A stretch of DNA of 45,758 nt. It comes from Candidatus Gastranaerophilales bacterium. Its GTDB lineage: Bacteria > Cyanobacteriota > Vampirovibrionia > Gastranaerophilales > Gastranaerophilaceae. Below the pieces are notes generated by a model, which did not search any database, was not told the origin of the DNA, and saw only the letters and a list, made by a program, of their open reading frames with translations. Location of the stretch: contig CALUSA010000008.1 in assembly GCA_944323275.1 (NCBI GenBank), forward strand, positions 1 through 45,758, given 5' to 3'. The position numbers and the translations under genes are program-made. Below are positions 15,431 through 23,522 of the stretch, in pieces. Numbering within the stretch: position 1 is the stretch's first letter; each line of letters starts with the position of its first letter.

Positions 15431-16339
15431 CTAACCTCCATTGACCAGACTGATTGCAATCTGCGGCAATGCATTTGCCTGAACAAGGAGTGATGAGGTC
15501 GTTTGTTGCAGTATTTGATACCTTGTATAATTTGCTGTTTCCTCCGCAATATCTGCGTCCATAATTGTGGATTGTGCTTCCGTTAAGTTTTCAATCGTTG
15601 TTGTCAAAGAATCTGTTGCAGCGTCTAATCTGTTCTGAGTAGCACCTATTTGAGCTTTTCTGTTATTAATATCCGTTACAGCAGCATCAAGCATTGTAAT
15701 ATATTGAGCAGCTGTACTTGCGTTAGTAAAAGCCGTATCCACATTGCCTCTCAAGCCGGTTGCCGCATCAAACGGTGTATTCATACCTGTTGCATCTGCA
15801 CCTAGAGTATTAGAGTCTACTGTCTGGAAGAAATCTTCTGATAATTTAATACAGTTTGCTGCTTCATCAGAATTTGCACCTACCTGAAGTCTTAAACCAA
15901 CATCGGCAAGCTGGCTGTTTCCGTCTAACAGAGTTAAACCGTTAAAGTTTGAATTTTTTGATATACGGTCAATTTCGTCTAACCTCTGGACTATTTCATC
16001 CTTCATTGCATTCATTGAATTTTCGTCGTAAATACTGTTTGCGGCTTGAACTGTCAAATCTCTTATACGTTGAATGTTATCAAGCATAACATCAAGGTCG
16101 CCTTCAATAACCGCAAGAACATTGGTTCCTGTTGTAATATTATTTTTTGCAACTTTTGAGCCTCTTATCTGTGTTTCCAGATTTGTTGCGATATAGAGGT
16201 TTGCGGCATCATCTCCGGCACGATTTATTTTAAAACCGGTTGATAATCTTTCAATTGCCGTGTTCATTGAATTTGTTGCACTGTTTAAGTTTCTCTGTGC
16301 CTTCAGTGCAGGCATGTTGGTGTTTACTACAATAGCCAT
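15431..16339 (-). CDS. fliC: Flagellin
   Basis: The 302-residue protein is a compact flagellin, the filament subunit exported through the flagellar secretion system. The N-terminal D0/D1 region (1-140) starts MAIVVNTNMPALKAQRNL and includes QRIRDLTVQAAN at 90-101 and QRLDEIDRISKNSNFNG near 118-134. A short variable middle (about 145-215) is followed by the conserved C-terminal D1/D0 coiled coil ending LPQIAISLVNGG. The family motif usually read as NSAADDAAG is here NRAGDDAAN. AAAGGA precedes ATG 16339. It is a single-gene unit with a strong terminator and a long upstream gap. Other flagellar genes are at 24979-27111. Confidence 0.97.
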   Translation of the reverse strand: MAIVVNTNMPALKAQRNLNSATNSMNTAIERLSTGFKINRAGDDAANLYIATNLETQIRGSKVAKNNITTGTNVLAVIEGDLDVMLDNIQRIRDLTVQAANSIYDENSMNAMKDEIVQRLDEIDRISKNSNFNGLTLLDGNSQLADVGLRLQVGANSDEAANCIKLSEDFFQTVDSNTLGADATGMNTPFDAATGLRGNVDTAFTNASTAAQYITMLDAAVTDINNRKAQIGATQNRLDAATDSLTTTIENLTEAQSTIMDADIAEETANYTRYQILQQTTSSLLVQANALPQIAISLVNGG

Positions 16340-16804
16340 AATACAGTTTTCCTTTCTTAATTAGTTAAATTGTGCCCTTACACCCTGCCGGTGAATGAGC
16401 AATACAGTTACAGTATTTCTGTTGGTAATGTGATGGTTATTTGGTTTTTCTGATAAAAATCCAAACTGATTTAGCATTTGAAAATTTTTAGAAAAGCTTT
16501 GTTCAAAGAACTCTCTCTTTTAAAAAACAGCATCTGCAAATCTTTTCAGATTTTTATACAGGCTAAAAGCCTTACTATAGGTGATTTTATGAAGACTTAT
16601 TTTTCTTCACACATAGTAATACGGCTTTTTCAGGGGTTTCTAGATACTTAAATAGTTAGAAGATTTACTAACTAAAGTATGATATTTTTAATAATCATGC
16701 TTTTGGCATGTATTTTTAAACTAAACATGCTAACAATTTGTAATAAATTACACGAATAATTGTTTTGATATAAAATATTAATAAGAACTAATCGGAGAAG
16801 GTTT
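16340..16804. other. 465-base intergenic region upstream of flagellin, with several hairpins
   Basis: No gene is seen. The region should hold the flagellin promoter and leader (leftward) and the promoter of the gene at 16805 (rightward). I found no convincing sigma-28 or sigma-54 box. The main structure is a nested hairpin at 16565-16630 with three stacked stems: AAAAGCC/GGCTTTT, TTACTAT/ATAGTAA and GAAG/CTTC. Smaller stems are TAGTTAG/CTAACTA near 16656-16677 and CATGC/GCATG near 16697-16711. The first could be an mRNA leader fold, a small RNA or, read rightward, a terminator since T's follow its right arm. Confidence 0.45.
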
Positions 16805-18034
16805 TTGCAAAACATTGTTGTACTTATCACAGATAATGAAAAAGTAGCACTAAAAGTAAATAAAAAAGTGCTGCTGTTAAGAAATACCGATATACTGCAG
16901 ACTATTCATCATGCAGATTGTTTTGACAAAGTAAGAAAATTAAAACCTGTTTTAATTTTTTATCACCTTAAATTAAACAGAGAAGATGATTTTTTAAATT
17001 TCTTACAAAAGGTAAGACAAAATGAAAATTTAAAAACATGCTCCATAATTCTTATATATGACAATTTGGATGAAAATCTGCTGTGTACGGCTTTTGAAAA
17101 AGGGATAACTGATTTTATAAGAACAACGGCTTCTGATACGGAATATACTATAAGAACACTATGGTGCCTTCAAAAAAGAGATAATGTTCAAGACAATAAA
17201 AACCAGAAAGATTTACTCTCCCAATTAAAAATACTGGACAAAAAGAACAAAGTTTTTACGGAAAACTATACCTATACGGTTTTAAAAGAAGAAAGCAAAA
17301 AAGACTGGGGCTGCTTTGCAGTTGTAGCTCCTGATGTAAACAGCAGAAACAAAATGTCACCTGATACTTTAATGAGTATCATAAAAGAAAATGTAAGAGC
17401 ATGTGATATATTAGGCTATGCTTCGGATTTCAAAATTTATCTGTGGTTTAGAAATACAACAAACGAAGACACAAGAAAAGTTCTCAGAAAAATAAAAACA
17501 GCCCTCACCAATAATTACACAATAAGTGCAGGCTATACAGAAACTAAAGATATTCCTTTTGATGAAGCTGAAATTCTTGCAAACAAAGCTCTTTCAAAAG
17601 CTCTTTTAAAAGGAAATACCTTCATTTGTGTACAAGAAAAACCTAAACAGGAAAAGCCCAAAAAAACAAAAATAGATATACAAAATTTCAAACAACATAA
17701 AGCTAATTCTATGAAAAAGCTGGAAACCATTCTTTCTCCGTTATTTTTCCAAATGCAAAAAACAAACGAAGACAAACTTTTTGAAACCAAAATAACACAA
17801 AATGTAAACCAGCAAAAAAGCTGTTTTAATTTAAAAAATCCTGAATGTGAAAGCTCTTTTATTGTAACTTATCCGGGATTTACAACAATAAATATAGAAA
17901 TCATTCAAAAAACACAGGATAAAGAAAAAAGAAAAAAATTCTATATAGACACTAATGAATTAAGCGAAGAAAAAATAGAAGAAATGCTGGAAGATTTTAT
18001 ACAGGATTTTCAAACATTAACAGCTATTACCTAA
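16805..18034 (+). CDS. Degenerate receiver-GGDEF protein (probably non-catalytic)
   Basis: The 409-residue protein has an N-terminal receiver-like domain (about 1-125; ITDNEK, then LIFYHL where the phosphorylated Asp would be, and IDF-like C-terminal helices) and a middle domain (about 165-275) with a GGDEF shape: VRACDILGYASDFKIYLWF stands where RxxD...RYGGDEFxIxL is expected. GGDEF is thus lost while the RACD of the inhibitory site remains, so it may bind cyclic-di-GMP or act as a scaffold rather than make it. A Lys-rich linker and an alpha/beta C-terminal domain follow. The start is TTG 16805 with GGAGAAGG just upstream. The isochorismatase-family gene follows after 13 bases, probably as an operon. 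Confidence 0.65.
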   Translation: MQNIVVLITDNEKVALKVNKKVLLLRNTDILQTIHHADCFDKVRKLKPVLIFYHLKLNREDDFLNFLQKVRQNENLKTCSIILIYDNLDENLLCTAFEKGITDFIRTTASDTEYTIRTLWCLQKRDNVQDNKNQKDLLSQLKILDKKNKVFTENYTYTVLKEESKKDWGCFAVVAPDVNSRNKMSPDTLMSIIKENVRACDILGYASDFKIYLWFRNTTNEDTRKVLRKIKTALTNNYTISAGYTETKDIPFDEAEILANKALSKALLKGNTFICVQEKPKQEKPKKTKIDIQNFKQHKANSMKKLETILSPLFFQMQKTNEDKLFETKITQNVNQQKSCFNLKNPECESSFIVTYPGFTTINIEIIQKTQDKEKRKKFYIDTNELSEEKIEEMLEDFIQDFQTLTAIT

Positions 18035-18047
18035 AGAAAGGATTTTT

Positions 18048-18590
18048 ATGACAATAGATATAAAAACAGAAAACTCTGCATTTTTATTCATCGATATTCA
18101 AGAAAAATTAACAGCAATGCTCAGAAAAGACAAAGCTGCAAAAAAAGCTGAAATTTTAGCAAAAACAGCAAAAATTTTAAACATAAAATCAATTATTACA
18201 GAACAATATCCACAGGGGTTGGGTTCGACTATCCCTTCTGTAAAATATTGTCTTCCTGACAGTGCTAAATTCTTTGAAAAAACAAGTTTTAATGCTCTTG
18301 AAACGGATGGTGTAAAAGAATCCTTAAGAGATGTAAAAAATATATTCATATTCGGCATAGAAACACATATTTGTGTGTTACAAACAACTCTTGCTTTATT
18401 AGAAAACGGCTACAATGTTTTTGTTGTAAAAGATGCATGCGCATCTCGTGAAACAGAAGAATTTAAAGCAGGTATAAATTTGATGGAAAAAGAAGGTGCA
18501 AAAATAATGACAACAGAAATTGTTCTTTTTGAACTTTTAAAATCCTCAAAACATCCACATTTTAAAGAAGTACAATTATTAATTAAATAG
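18048..18590 (+). CDS. Isochorismatase-family cysteine hydrolase
   Basis: The 180-residue enzyme has the catalytic triad of this family: D16 in LFIDIQEK, K78 in EKTSFNA and C109 in ETHICVLQT, with the typical GIETHICV turn. Members hydrolyse isochorismate, nicotinamide or small amides; the short form and the ITEQYPQGLG stretch recall the YcaC-like group, whose substrates are poorly defined. The AAAGGA ribosome site is strong. It lies 13 bases after the degenerate GGDEF gene and is probably cotranscribed with it. Cytoplasmic. Confidence 0.88.
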   Translation: MTIDIKTENSAFLFIDIQEKLTAMLRKDKAAKKAEILAKTAKILNIKSIITEQYPQGLGSTIPSVKYCLPDSAKFFEKTSFNALETDGVKESLRDVKNIFIFGIETHICVLQTTLALLENGYNVFVVKDACASRETEEFKAGINLMEKEGAKIMTTEIVLFELLKSSKHPHFKEVQLLIK

Positions 18591-18631
18591 AAGAAATAAA
18601 GTACAGATATTTTATCCGTACAAAAAAAATT

Positions 18632-18931
18632 ATGATACTAAAAGAATTTTCAGACTTTTTAAAAGAAAACGAAGAAAAACCTTCTGTTTCTCTTTTATAC
18701 ATCTGGTTAAAACTAAAAATAGAAACTCCGGCAAAAAGTAATGTCGATAAAATTTTGCAAAAAGAAATTTACATTGCAAAAAACAAAGCAGGAAATTTTT
18801 TGTTTATCGGTAAATCTCCTTCCGGAAGAAATTTAATAGAAAGTTTGTATAATTTTGCACTGAGTTTTGAACAGCAAAAAATGGCACGCTGGATTCATAA
18901 ACAAAAAGCAAATGATTTCAAAAATTATTAA
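18632..18931 (+). CDS. Hypothetical protein, 99 residues
   Basis: A small Lys-rich protein with no signal peptide, membrane span or recognised motif. The middle has NKAGNFLFIGKSPSGRNL, a plausible beta-hairpin. It starts 41 bases after the hydrolase gene with no clear ribosome site, and is followed by a double hairpin. It is the last gene before the candidate replication origin. Codon use matches its neighbours, so I take it as real. Confidence 0.6.
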   Translation: MILKEFSDFLKENEEKPSVSLLYIWLKLKIETPAKSNVDKILQKEIYIAKNKAGNFLFIGKSPSGRNLIESLYNFALSFEQQKMARWIHKQKANDFKNY

Positions 18932-18948
18932 GTAAAGTTAAAAATAAA

Positions 18949-18989
18949 GCATGGCAATGGTTTCCATGATTACCCATGCCAAATTTTTA
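18949..18989 (+). terminator. Double-hairpin terminator before the origin region
   Basis: GCATGG/CCATGC form an outer stem (18949-18954, 18974-18979), with ATGG-TTT-CCAT as an alternative inner hairpin at 18957-18967, and a T run follows. It would keep upstream transcription out of the origin region. Confidence 0.6.
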
Positions 18990-19340
18990 TAATATAATAT
19001 TAAAATTTTTCTTATTTTTACCTGTAGAAAACCTGTTCAAAAGTTTTAAAATAATGTTCAAATTTTTGTAAAAAGTTTTTAGTTTTCTACAAATAAAAAA
19101 TAATTAAAAAAATTTTTTTAAGTTTTGAAAAATTATTGAAAATTTTTCTACAAAAAATTAACAAAGTTTTGAACAGGTGTTTATCTTTATATTGTTTGAT
19201 TTATAATAGTTTTATACAGAAAAAGTTTTCTTTATTACTTATTATTATTTTATTATATTTATTTATATAATTAATTTATAAATAAAAAAATAAAAACTTT
19301 TAGAAAAAAATTTTTATTTAAAAATGCGTCAGGAGAAAAT
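18990..19340. other. oriC: Candidate chromosomal replication origin (oriC) next to dnaN
   Basis: This 350-base gap is extremely AT-rich, especially 19190-19320. It holds three copies of TTTTCTACA, at 19023-19031 (reverse), 19083-19091 and 19144-19152; this differs by one base from the cyanobacterial DnaA box TTTTCCACA. A fourth copy lies just inside dnaN (19397-19405, reverse). Three TGTTCAAA-type motifs (19034-19042, 19055-19062, 19167-19175 reverse) are interleaved, and arms at 19032-19046 and 19163-19177 form an inverted repeat with 14 of 15 bases matching. An AT-only stretch to the right could be the unwinding element. Strand composition also changes here. dnaA itself is not in the window. 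Confidence 0.65.
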
Positions 19341-20480
19341 ATGTCAAACATGGAATTTACTATAGAAAAAGAATCCTTGCTTACAAACTTAAAAATTGTA
19401 GAAAAAACAACCGTTGCACGAGGAATACAACCTGTTTTATCCAATATATTAATTGTTGCTTCTTCTGACAATTATATAACTTTTGCAGCTACTGATCTTG
19501 ATATTAATATCACATCAAAAACAATTGCATCAGTACAAACTCCCGGTAAAATTACATTGCCTGCTAAAAAACTTTCTGAAATTGTTTCTCGTTTAAGCAA
19601 CAAGCCTGTTGTTTTTTCTTTAAATGCAGAAACAAATGTTGTTAATATAATCTGCGGAAATTCTAAATTTGAACTTATTGGTATCAGTGCTGATGAGTTT
19701 CCTCAAACAATTACAGAAGAAGAATTAAAAAATAAAGAATGTGTTGAAATTGATATTAATCCTTTTATTAAATCAATTAAATATACGGCATTTTCTGCGG
19801 CAAATTATGAAAATAGAAACATTATAAGCGGTGTCTTTTGTTCAATTTCAAAAGAAAATATAGAGATGGCTGCTACTGACGGCAACCGTCTGACTAGAAT
19901 TGTTGAAAAAATAACTAATGAAAAAGAAACAGATATAAGCTGTGTAATTCCTTCCAAAACATTGCAGGAATTTTTGAGAATTGCTTCTTTTCTTAAAGAC
20001 TTAAATGAAGAAAAATTATGTTTGTTTATAGAAAAGACAAGAATAATCTTTAAAACGTCTTCAATGATTATGACATCACGTATTCTTGAAGGTGAGTACC
20101 CTCCATACAAACAGCTTATACCTCAAAGCTGTGAAAAAAATGCAATTGTTAACCGGGAAGAAATGATATCTGCTCTTGAAAGAGTTGCCGTAATGGTTAA
20201 CGAAAGAACAAATATTGTTAAATTCATATTTGGAGAAAATACTTTATTCTTAAAAGCGGATACACCTGATGCAGGATTGGGGGAAGATTCTATTTCTGCT
20301 GAATATACGGATGATGAGCTTACTATTGCATTTAACTATAGATATGTTCTCGATTCTTTAAAAATAATGGAATCTGAAAAGGTTAAAATTGGTTTGGGCG
20401 GCAGTTTGTCTGCTACATTATTCAGACCTGACAGCGATGACGATTATCTCTGTTTGATAATGCCTATTCAAATAAGATAG
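19341..20480 (+). CDS. dnaN: DNA polymerase III sliding clamp (beta subunit)
   Basis: The 379-residue protein is the ring-shaped clamp that holds replicative polymerase on DNA. The three repeated clamp domains are recognisable: MEFTIEKESLLTNLKIVEKTT at the start, the KLSEIVSRLSNKPV segment, ISGVFCSISKENIEMAATDGNRLTR in domain 2, and FNYRYVLDSLKIMESEKVKIGL plus the final YLCLIMPIQIR in domain 3. The C-terminal PMR/PIR-type ending is characteristic. ATG 19341 has AGGAG at 19331-19335. It directly follows the candidate origin, as in cyanobacteria where dnaN rather than dnaA marks oriC. It is probably transcribed alone. Confidence 0.97.
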   Translation: MSNMEFTIEKESLLTNLKIVEKTTVARGIQPVLSNILIVASSDNYITFAATDLDINITSKTIASVQTPGKITLPAKKLSEIVSRLSNKPVVFSLNAETNVVNIICGNSKFELIGISADEFPQTITEEELKNKECVEIDINPFIKSIKYTAFSAANYENRNIISGVFCSISKENIEMAATDGNRLTRIVEKITNEKETDISCVIPSKTLQEFLRIASFLKDLNEEKLCLFIEKTRIIFKTSSMIMTSRILEGEYPPYKQLIPQSCEKNAIVNREEMISALERVAVMVNERTNIVKFIFGENTLFLKADTPDAGLGEDSISAEYTDDELTIAFNYRYVLDSLKIMESEKVKIGLGGSLSATLFRPDSDDDYLCLIMPIQIR

Positions 20481-20507
20481 TTTTTAATATTTTAAAGTTG
20501 ATAAAAT

Positions 20508-21095
20508 TTATTTTACTATAGAAGGCAGGTTTAAATTTATTGCAATTGCCATCGCAAAGAATATAGCGACCCAGAAATAAGCAAATGCCGTACGTAATCT
20601 TTTGCGCCAAGGATTCGGTTTTAAATTTGCTTTTATCACCCGTTCGTGGTTTTTGTCTTTGTACGTCAGTTCAACTTTGTTATTTAAAAAATTTATTAAA
20701 TCTCTTGTTGTATCAAAAACTTCTATCCACAATTTTATTGTATCTTTTTGGGTTTTTATTGTTACAAGAGAAGTTATTGATTTTCCAACGTGCCCGTCAA
20801 CATTAATATATTCAATTTCTTTTAAAGCGACGGTTTTTTTATTTCCGTTCCAATAAATAAAATTTATTGCTTCCTCTTTAAATTCGACAAATCTGGGCTG
20901 GTTTTTATTTGTGCTTCTTACTATAACAAGTATGCTTAAACTCACAAGAAAAATTAAAGTACCAAGTCCCCATAAAGCCTCTTTTACATATAGAGAAATC
21001 GGAGCAACAATCATGAATAATGCAATAAACATCATACAAAATACTATTATGGATTGTTTGTTATCTCTTATTAATAAAGGTTTAAGTTCACTCAT
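20508..21095 (-). CDS. Membrane protein of unknown function, three spans
   Basis: The 195-residue protein has two close membrane spans (about residues 14-35 and 40-60), a soluble beta-rich middle (about 68-135; FVEFKEEAINFIYWNGNKKTVALKEIEYI) that recalls a bacterial PH-like domain, a basic stretch PNPWRKRLR and a third span near the C-terminus (about 170-190). No catalytic motif is seen. Its ATG overlaps the stop of the phosphohexomutase gene by one base (TGATG), so the two are translationally coupled. The shared expression hints at an envelope role, which is inference. Confidence 0.75.
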   Translation of the reverse strand: MSELKPLLIRDNKQSIIVFCMMFIALFMIVAPISLYVKEALWGLGTLIFLVSLSILVIVRSTNKNQPRFVEFKEEAINFIYWNGNKKTVALKEIEYINVDGHVGKSITSLVTIKTQKDTIKLWIEVFDTTRDLINFLNNKVELTYKDKNHERVIKANLKPNPWRKRLRTAFAYFWVAIFFAMAIAINLNLPSIVK

Positions 21096-22501
21096 CAGGC
21101 AAAAAATTCCTTTAATTTTTCAATTTTTTCTTTTGAATCAGACTCAAAATAAATTCTCAATAATGGTTCTGTGCCGCTCGGGCGGATAAGAACCCATGTT
21201 CTGTCGTCATCAAGATAGTATTTTACTCCGTCTTTGTCGTCTTTATCTTTTATTAAAAAACCTGCAATTTTTTCGAGTTCATTGTATTTGTTCATTAAAA
21301 TTTCCAGTTGTGTATTATCAAGCAGTTTTATATCCACACGCTCGTTAATAAATGTACAGCCGGTAATTTGTCTTAAGTCTTCTTGCAATTCCCACAGAGA
21401 TTTGTTTTCATAAGCTAGCATTTCTAATACAAGTAAATCAGCAAGGATGCCGTCTTTTTCGGGAATATGTCCTTTTATACTTAAACCGCCTGATTCTTCA
21501 CCGCCTATTATGACATCATACTCACGCATTGCAGCACCAACCCATTTAAAACCGACAGGGGTTTCTATAACTTCTATATTGTAATAGTCTGCAATAATGT
21601 CAAGCATTTGGCTCGCCCCGACAGTTTTAACCAGTCTGCCGGAGTAATTTTTATTCTTGATTAAGTGCCCTAAAAGCAAAGCAATAATTTCATTCGGTGT
21701 AACAAATTCAGCTTTTTCGTTAATTATTCCGAATCTGTCGCCGTCACCGTCATTGCTCAAACCTATTGCACTTGTTCTGCGGGCAATTAAATCGATTAAT
21801 TCCGACAGATATTTAGCTTTCGGTTCCGGCATACCACCGCCAAAATTCGGATCATGAGTCATGTGCATTGTTTCACAGCTTATGCCGTTTCTTTTTAAAA
21901 GTTCGTCAAAATAGCCTATGCTGGCACTGTAAAGACCATCGTATATAATTTCACCGTCGTCATCTTCTCGTGTAAAGTATTCTTTAATTTTTTCAAAATT
22001 TATAATTGATTCTATATGTTTGTAATACGGTTCTTTAAAAGATTCGTATTTAATTTCAGGTTTTTGCAGGGATTTAAAAACAATGGAATCTATATTTTTT
22101 ATATTTTCCATTATTGCATTGGTTATTTTTGTTGTAGCCGGTCCTGCATAATCCGGAATATATTTTATACCCAGATATTCGGGCGGATTGTGTGAAGCCG
22201 TGAACATTAAAGCATCGGCATTTCTGTATTGTGCGTTAAATGCAAGCACCGGTGTAGGTATGACTTCTGATGATACTGTAACTTTAAAACCTGCGTTTGA
22301 TAAAATTTCTGCAGAAAATTGTGCAAATTCTTTAGCCATATTTCTCGGGTCGTAACCGATGATAACAGGTTTGTTTATTCCGTCTTTTTCAAGAATATAT
22401 TGTGCAATCGCTTTTGTAACAATTTCAACATTTTCTTTGTTAAAATCTTTGCCTACAACAGCTCTCCAGCCGTCCGTACCGAATTTTATATTTGTATCCA
22501 T
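21095..22501 (-). CDS. Phosphoglucomutase/phosphomannomutase family enzyme
   Basis: The 468-residue alpha-D-phosphohexomutase interconverts hexose-1- and hexose-6-phosphates. All four active-site loops are present: FTASHNPPEY with phosphoserine S103, the metal loop NDGDGDRFG, the sugar-binding GGEESGG, and the phosphate-binding RPSGTEPLLRIYF near the end. Whether glucose, mannose or glucosamine phosphate is preferred cannot be read from the sequence. An AAAAGG ribosome site precedes ATG 22501. It is divergent from pheA across a region with palindromes, and overlaps the downstream membrane protein gene by one base. Confidence 0.93.
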   Translation of the reverse strand: MDTNIKFGTDGWRAVVGKDFNKENVEIVTKAIAQYILEKDGINKPVIIGYDPRNMAKEFAQFSAEILSNAGFKVTVSSEVIPTPVLAFNAQYRNADALMFTASHNPPEYLGIKYIPDYAGPATTKITNAIMENIKNIDSIVFKSLQKPEIKYESFKEPYYKHIESIINFEKIKEYFTREDDDGEIIYDGLYSASIGYFDELLKRNGISCETMHMTHDPNFGGGMPEPKAKYLSELIDLIARRTSAIGLSNDGDGDRFGIINEKAEFVTPNEIIALLLGHLIKNKNYSGRLVKTVGASQMLDIIADYYNIEVIETPVGFKWVGAAMREYDVIIGGEESGGLSIKGHIPEKDGILADLLVLEMLAYENKSLWELQEDLRQITGCTFINERVDIKLLDNTQLEILMNKYNELEKIAGFLIKDKDDKDGVKYYLDDDRTWVLIRPSGTEPLLRIYFESDSKEKIEKLKEFFA

Positions 22502-22539
22502 ACCTTTTCCCGTAAGTCTAAGTAGTATTTTTTATCCTG

Positions 22540-22577
22540 TTGTACAATTTGTCAATTTTTATACAATTTTGTACAAT
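22540..22577 (+). promoter_or_regulatory. pheA promoter with two TTGTACAA palindromes
   Basis: TTGTCA (22549-22554) and TACAAT (22572-22577) are 17 bases apart. Perfect palindromes TTGTACAA lie at 22540-22547 and 22569-22576, with a partial copy TTATACAA at 22559-22566. They bracket and overlap the promoter between two divergent genes, where an operator would be expected. Confidence 0.45.
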
Positions 22578-22616
22578 ATAATATGTTATTTTACCAGATA
22601 AACGGCATACGGCAAA

Positions 22617-23474
22617 ATGATTGAGATAAATGAAGAAATTAAAGAGCTTTTGTTTTTAGGTCCGACAGGAACTTACAGCGAGATAGCCAAAAATCAATTT
22701 TTAACAATCCTTGCTCAAAAAAATATAGAGCAAATACCGTTTGCTACTGTAAAAAAAATTATTGAATACGTTGACTTAAATACTAATGCAGCAGGAATTA
22801 TTCCCATAGAAAATTCTATTGAGGGAATGGTCAGAGAAACCCTCGATAACCTGTTAAGCCTTAAGAATGCTAATGTTCAAATATGTGCAGAAACAGTAAT
22901 ACCTATTCATCATTGTCTTGTATCAAAAGCAAAAGATATAAAAAAAATAAAAAAGATTATTTCACATCCGCAGGCTCTTGCACAGTGTCAGAATTTTATA
23001 AATAAACATTTTGATTCTAATATAGAACAAATTGAAAAAGCATCGACAAGCAAGGCTGCACAGGAGCTTGTTGACCTTGATGAATCTTATGCCGCAATTG
23101 CTAACAAAAGAACAGCTGAACTTTTTAAACTGAATGTTCTGGCTAAAAATATAAATGACGAATCTGATAACAAAACCCGCTTTATAATGCTTTCACGCTG
23201 CGCTACAACAGCAACTGACAGTGATAAAACAAGTATTGCTTTTGCAACAAAAAATCAGCCAGGTGCTCTTGTTAAAGTTTTGAACGTTTTTGACGCACTT
23301 AATATAAACCTTTCTTATATTGATTCCAGACCTTCTAAAAAAAATCTCGGAGAGTATGTGTTTTTTGTTGATTTTGAAGGACATATTACGGACGAACCGT
23401 CACGAAAGGTTTTAGATTTGATAAAACTGAACACAAACTATATAAAAGTCCTCGGGTCTTATAGAAAATTTTAA
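22617..23474 (+). CDS. pheA: Prephenate dehydratase
   Basis: The 285-residue enzyme converts prephenate to phenylpyruvate in phenylalanine synthesis. The catalytic domain starts LFLGPTGTYSEIA, contains IPIENSIEGMV and ends with the catalytic Thr-Arg-Phe at 187-189 (NKTRFIML). A C-terminal ACT domain (about 202-285) carries the phenylalanine-binding region as YIDSRPSKKNLGEYVFF, so feedback inhibition is likely. It is not fused to chorismate mutase. No good ribosome site precedes ATG 22617. A strong hairpin follows the stop. Confidence 0.93.
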   Translation: MIEINEEIKELLFLGPTGTYSEIAKNQFLTILAQKNIEQIPFATVKKIIEYVDLNTNAAGIIPIENSIEGMVRETLDNLLSLKNANVQICAETVIPIHHCLVSKAKDIKKIKKIISHPQALAQCQNFINKHFDSNIEQIEKASTSKAAQELVDLDESYAAIANKRTAELFKLNVLAKNINDESDNKTRFIMLSRCATTATDSDKTSIAFATKNQPGALVKVLNVFDALNINLSYIDSRPSKKNLGEYVFFVDFEGHITDEPSRKVLDLIKLNTNYIKVLGSYRKF

Positions 23475-23475
23475 T

Positions 23476-23507
23476 AAAAACCCCTTTATTTTTTTAAAGG
23501 GGTTTTT
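23476..23507 (+). terminator. Terminator shared by convergent pheA and ctpA
   Basis: AAAAACCCCTTTA pairs with TAAAGGGGTTTTT; T's follow on both strands, so it can serve both genes. Confidence 0.9.
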
Positions 23508-23522
23508 ATTTTATAAATTATA

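Noticed and set aside
16340..16500. Sigma-28 promoter for flagellin
   Set aside because: I searched the minus strand for a TAAA ... GCCGATAA pattern at the right spacing and found no acceptable match.
16565..16630. Possible cyclic-di-GMP riboswitch upstream of flagellin
   Set aside because: The conserved bases of the known class I and II aptamers are not present; only generic stacked stems are seen.
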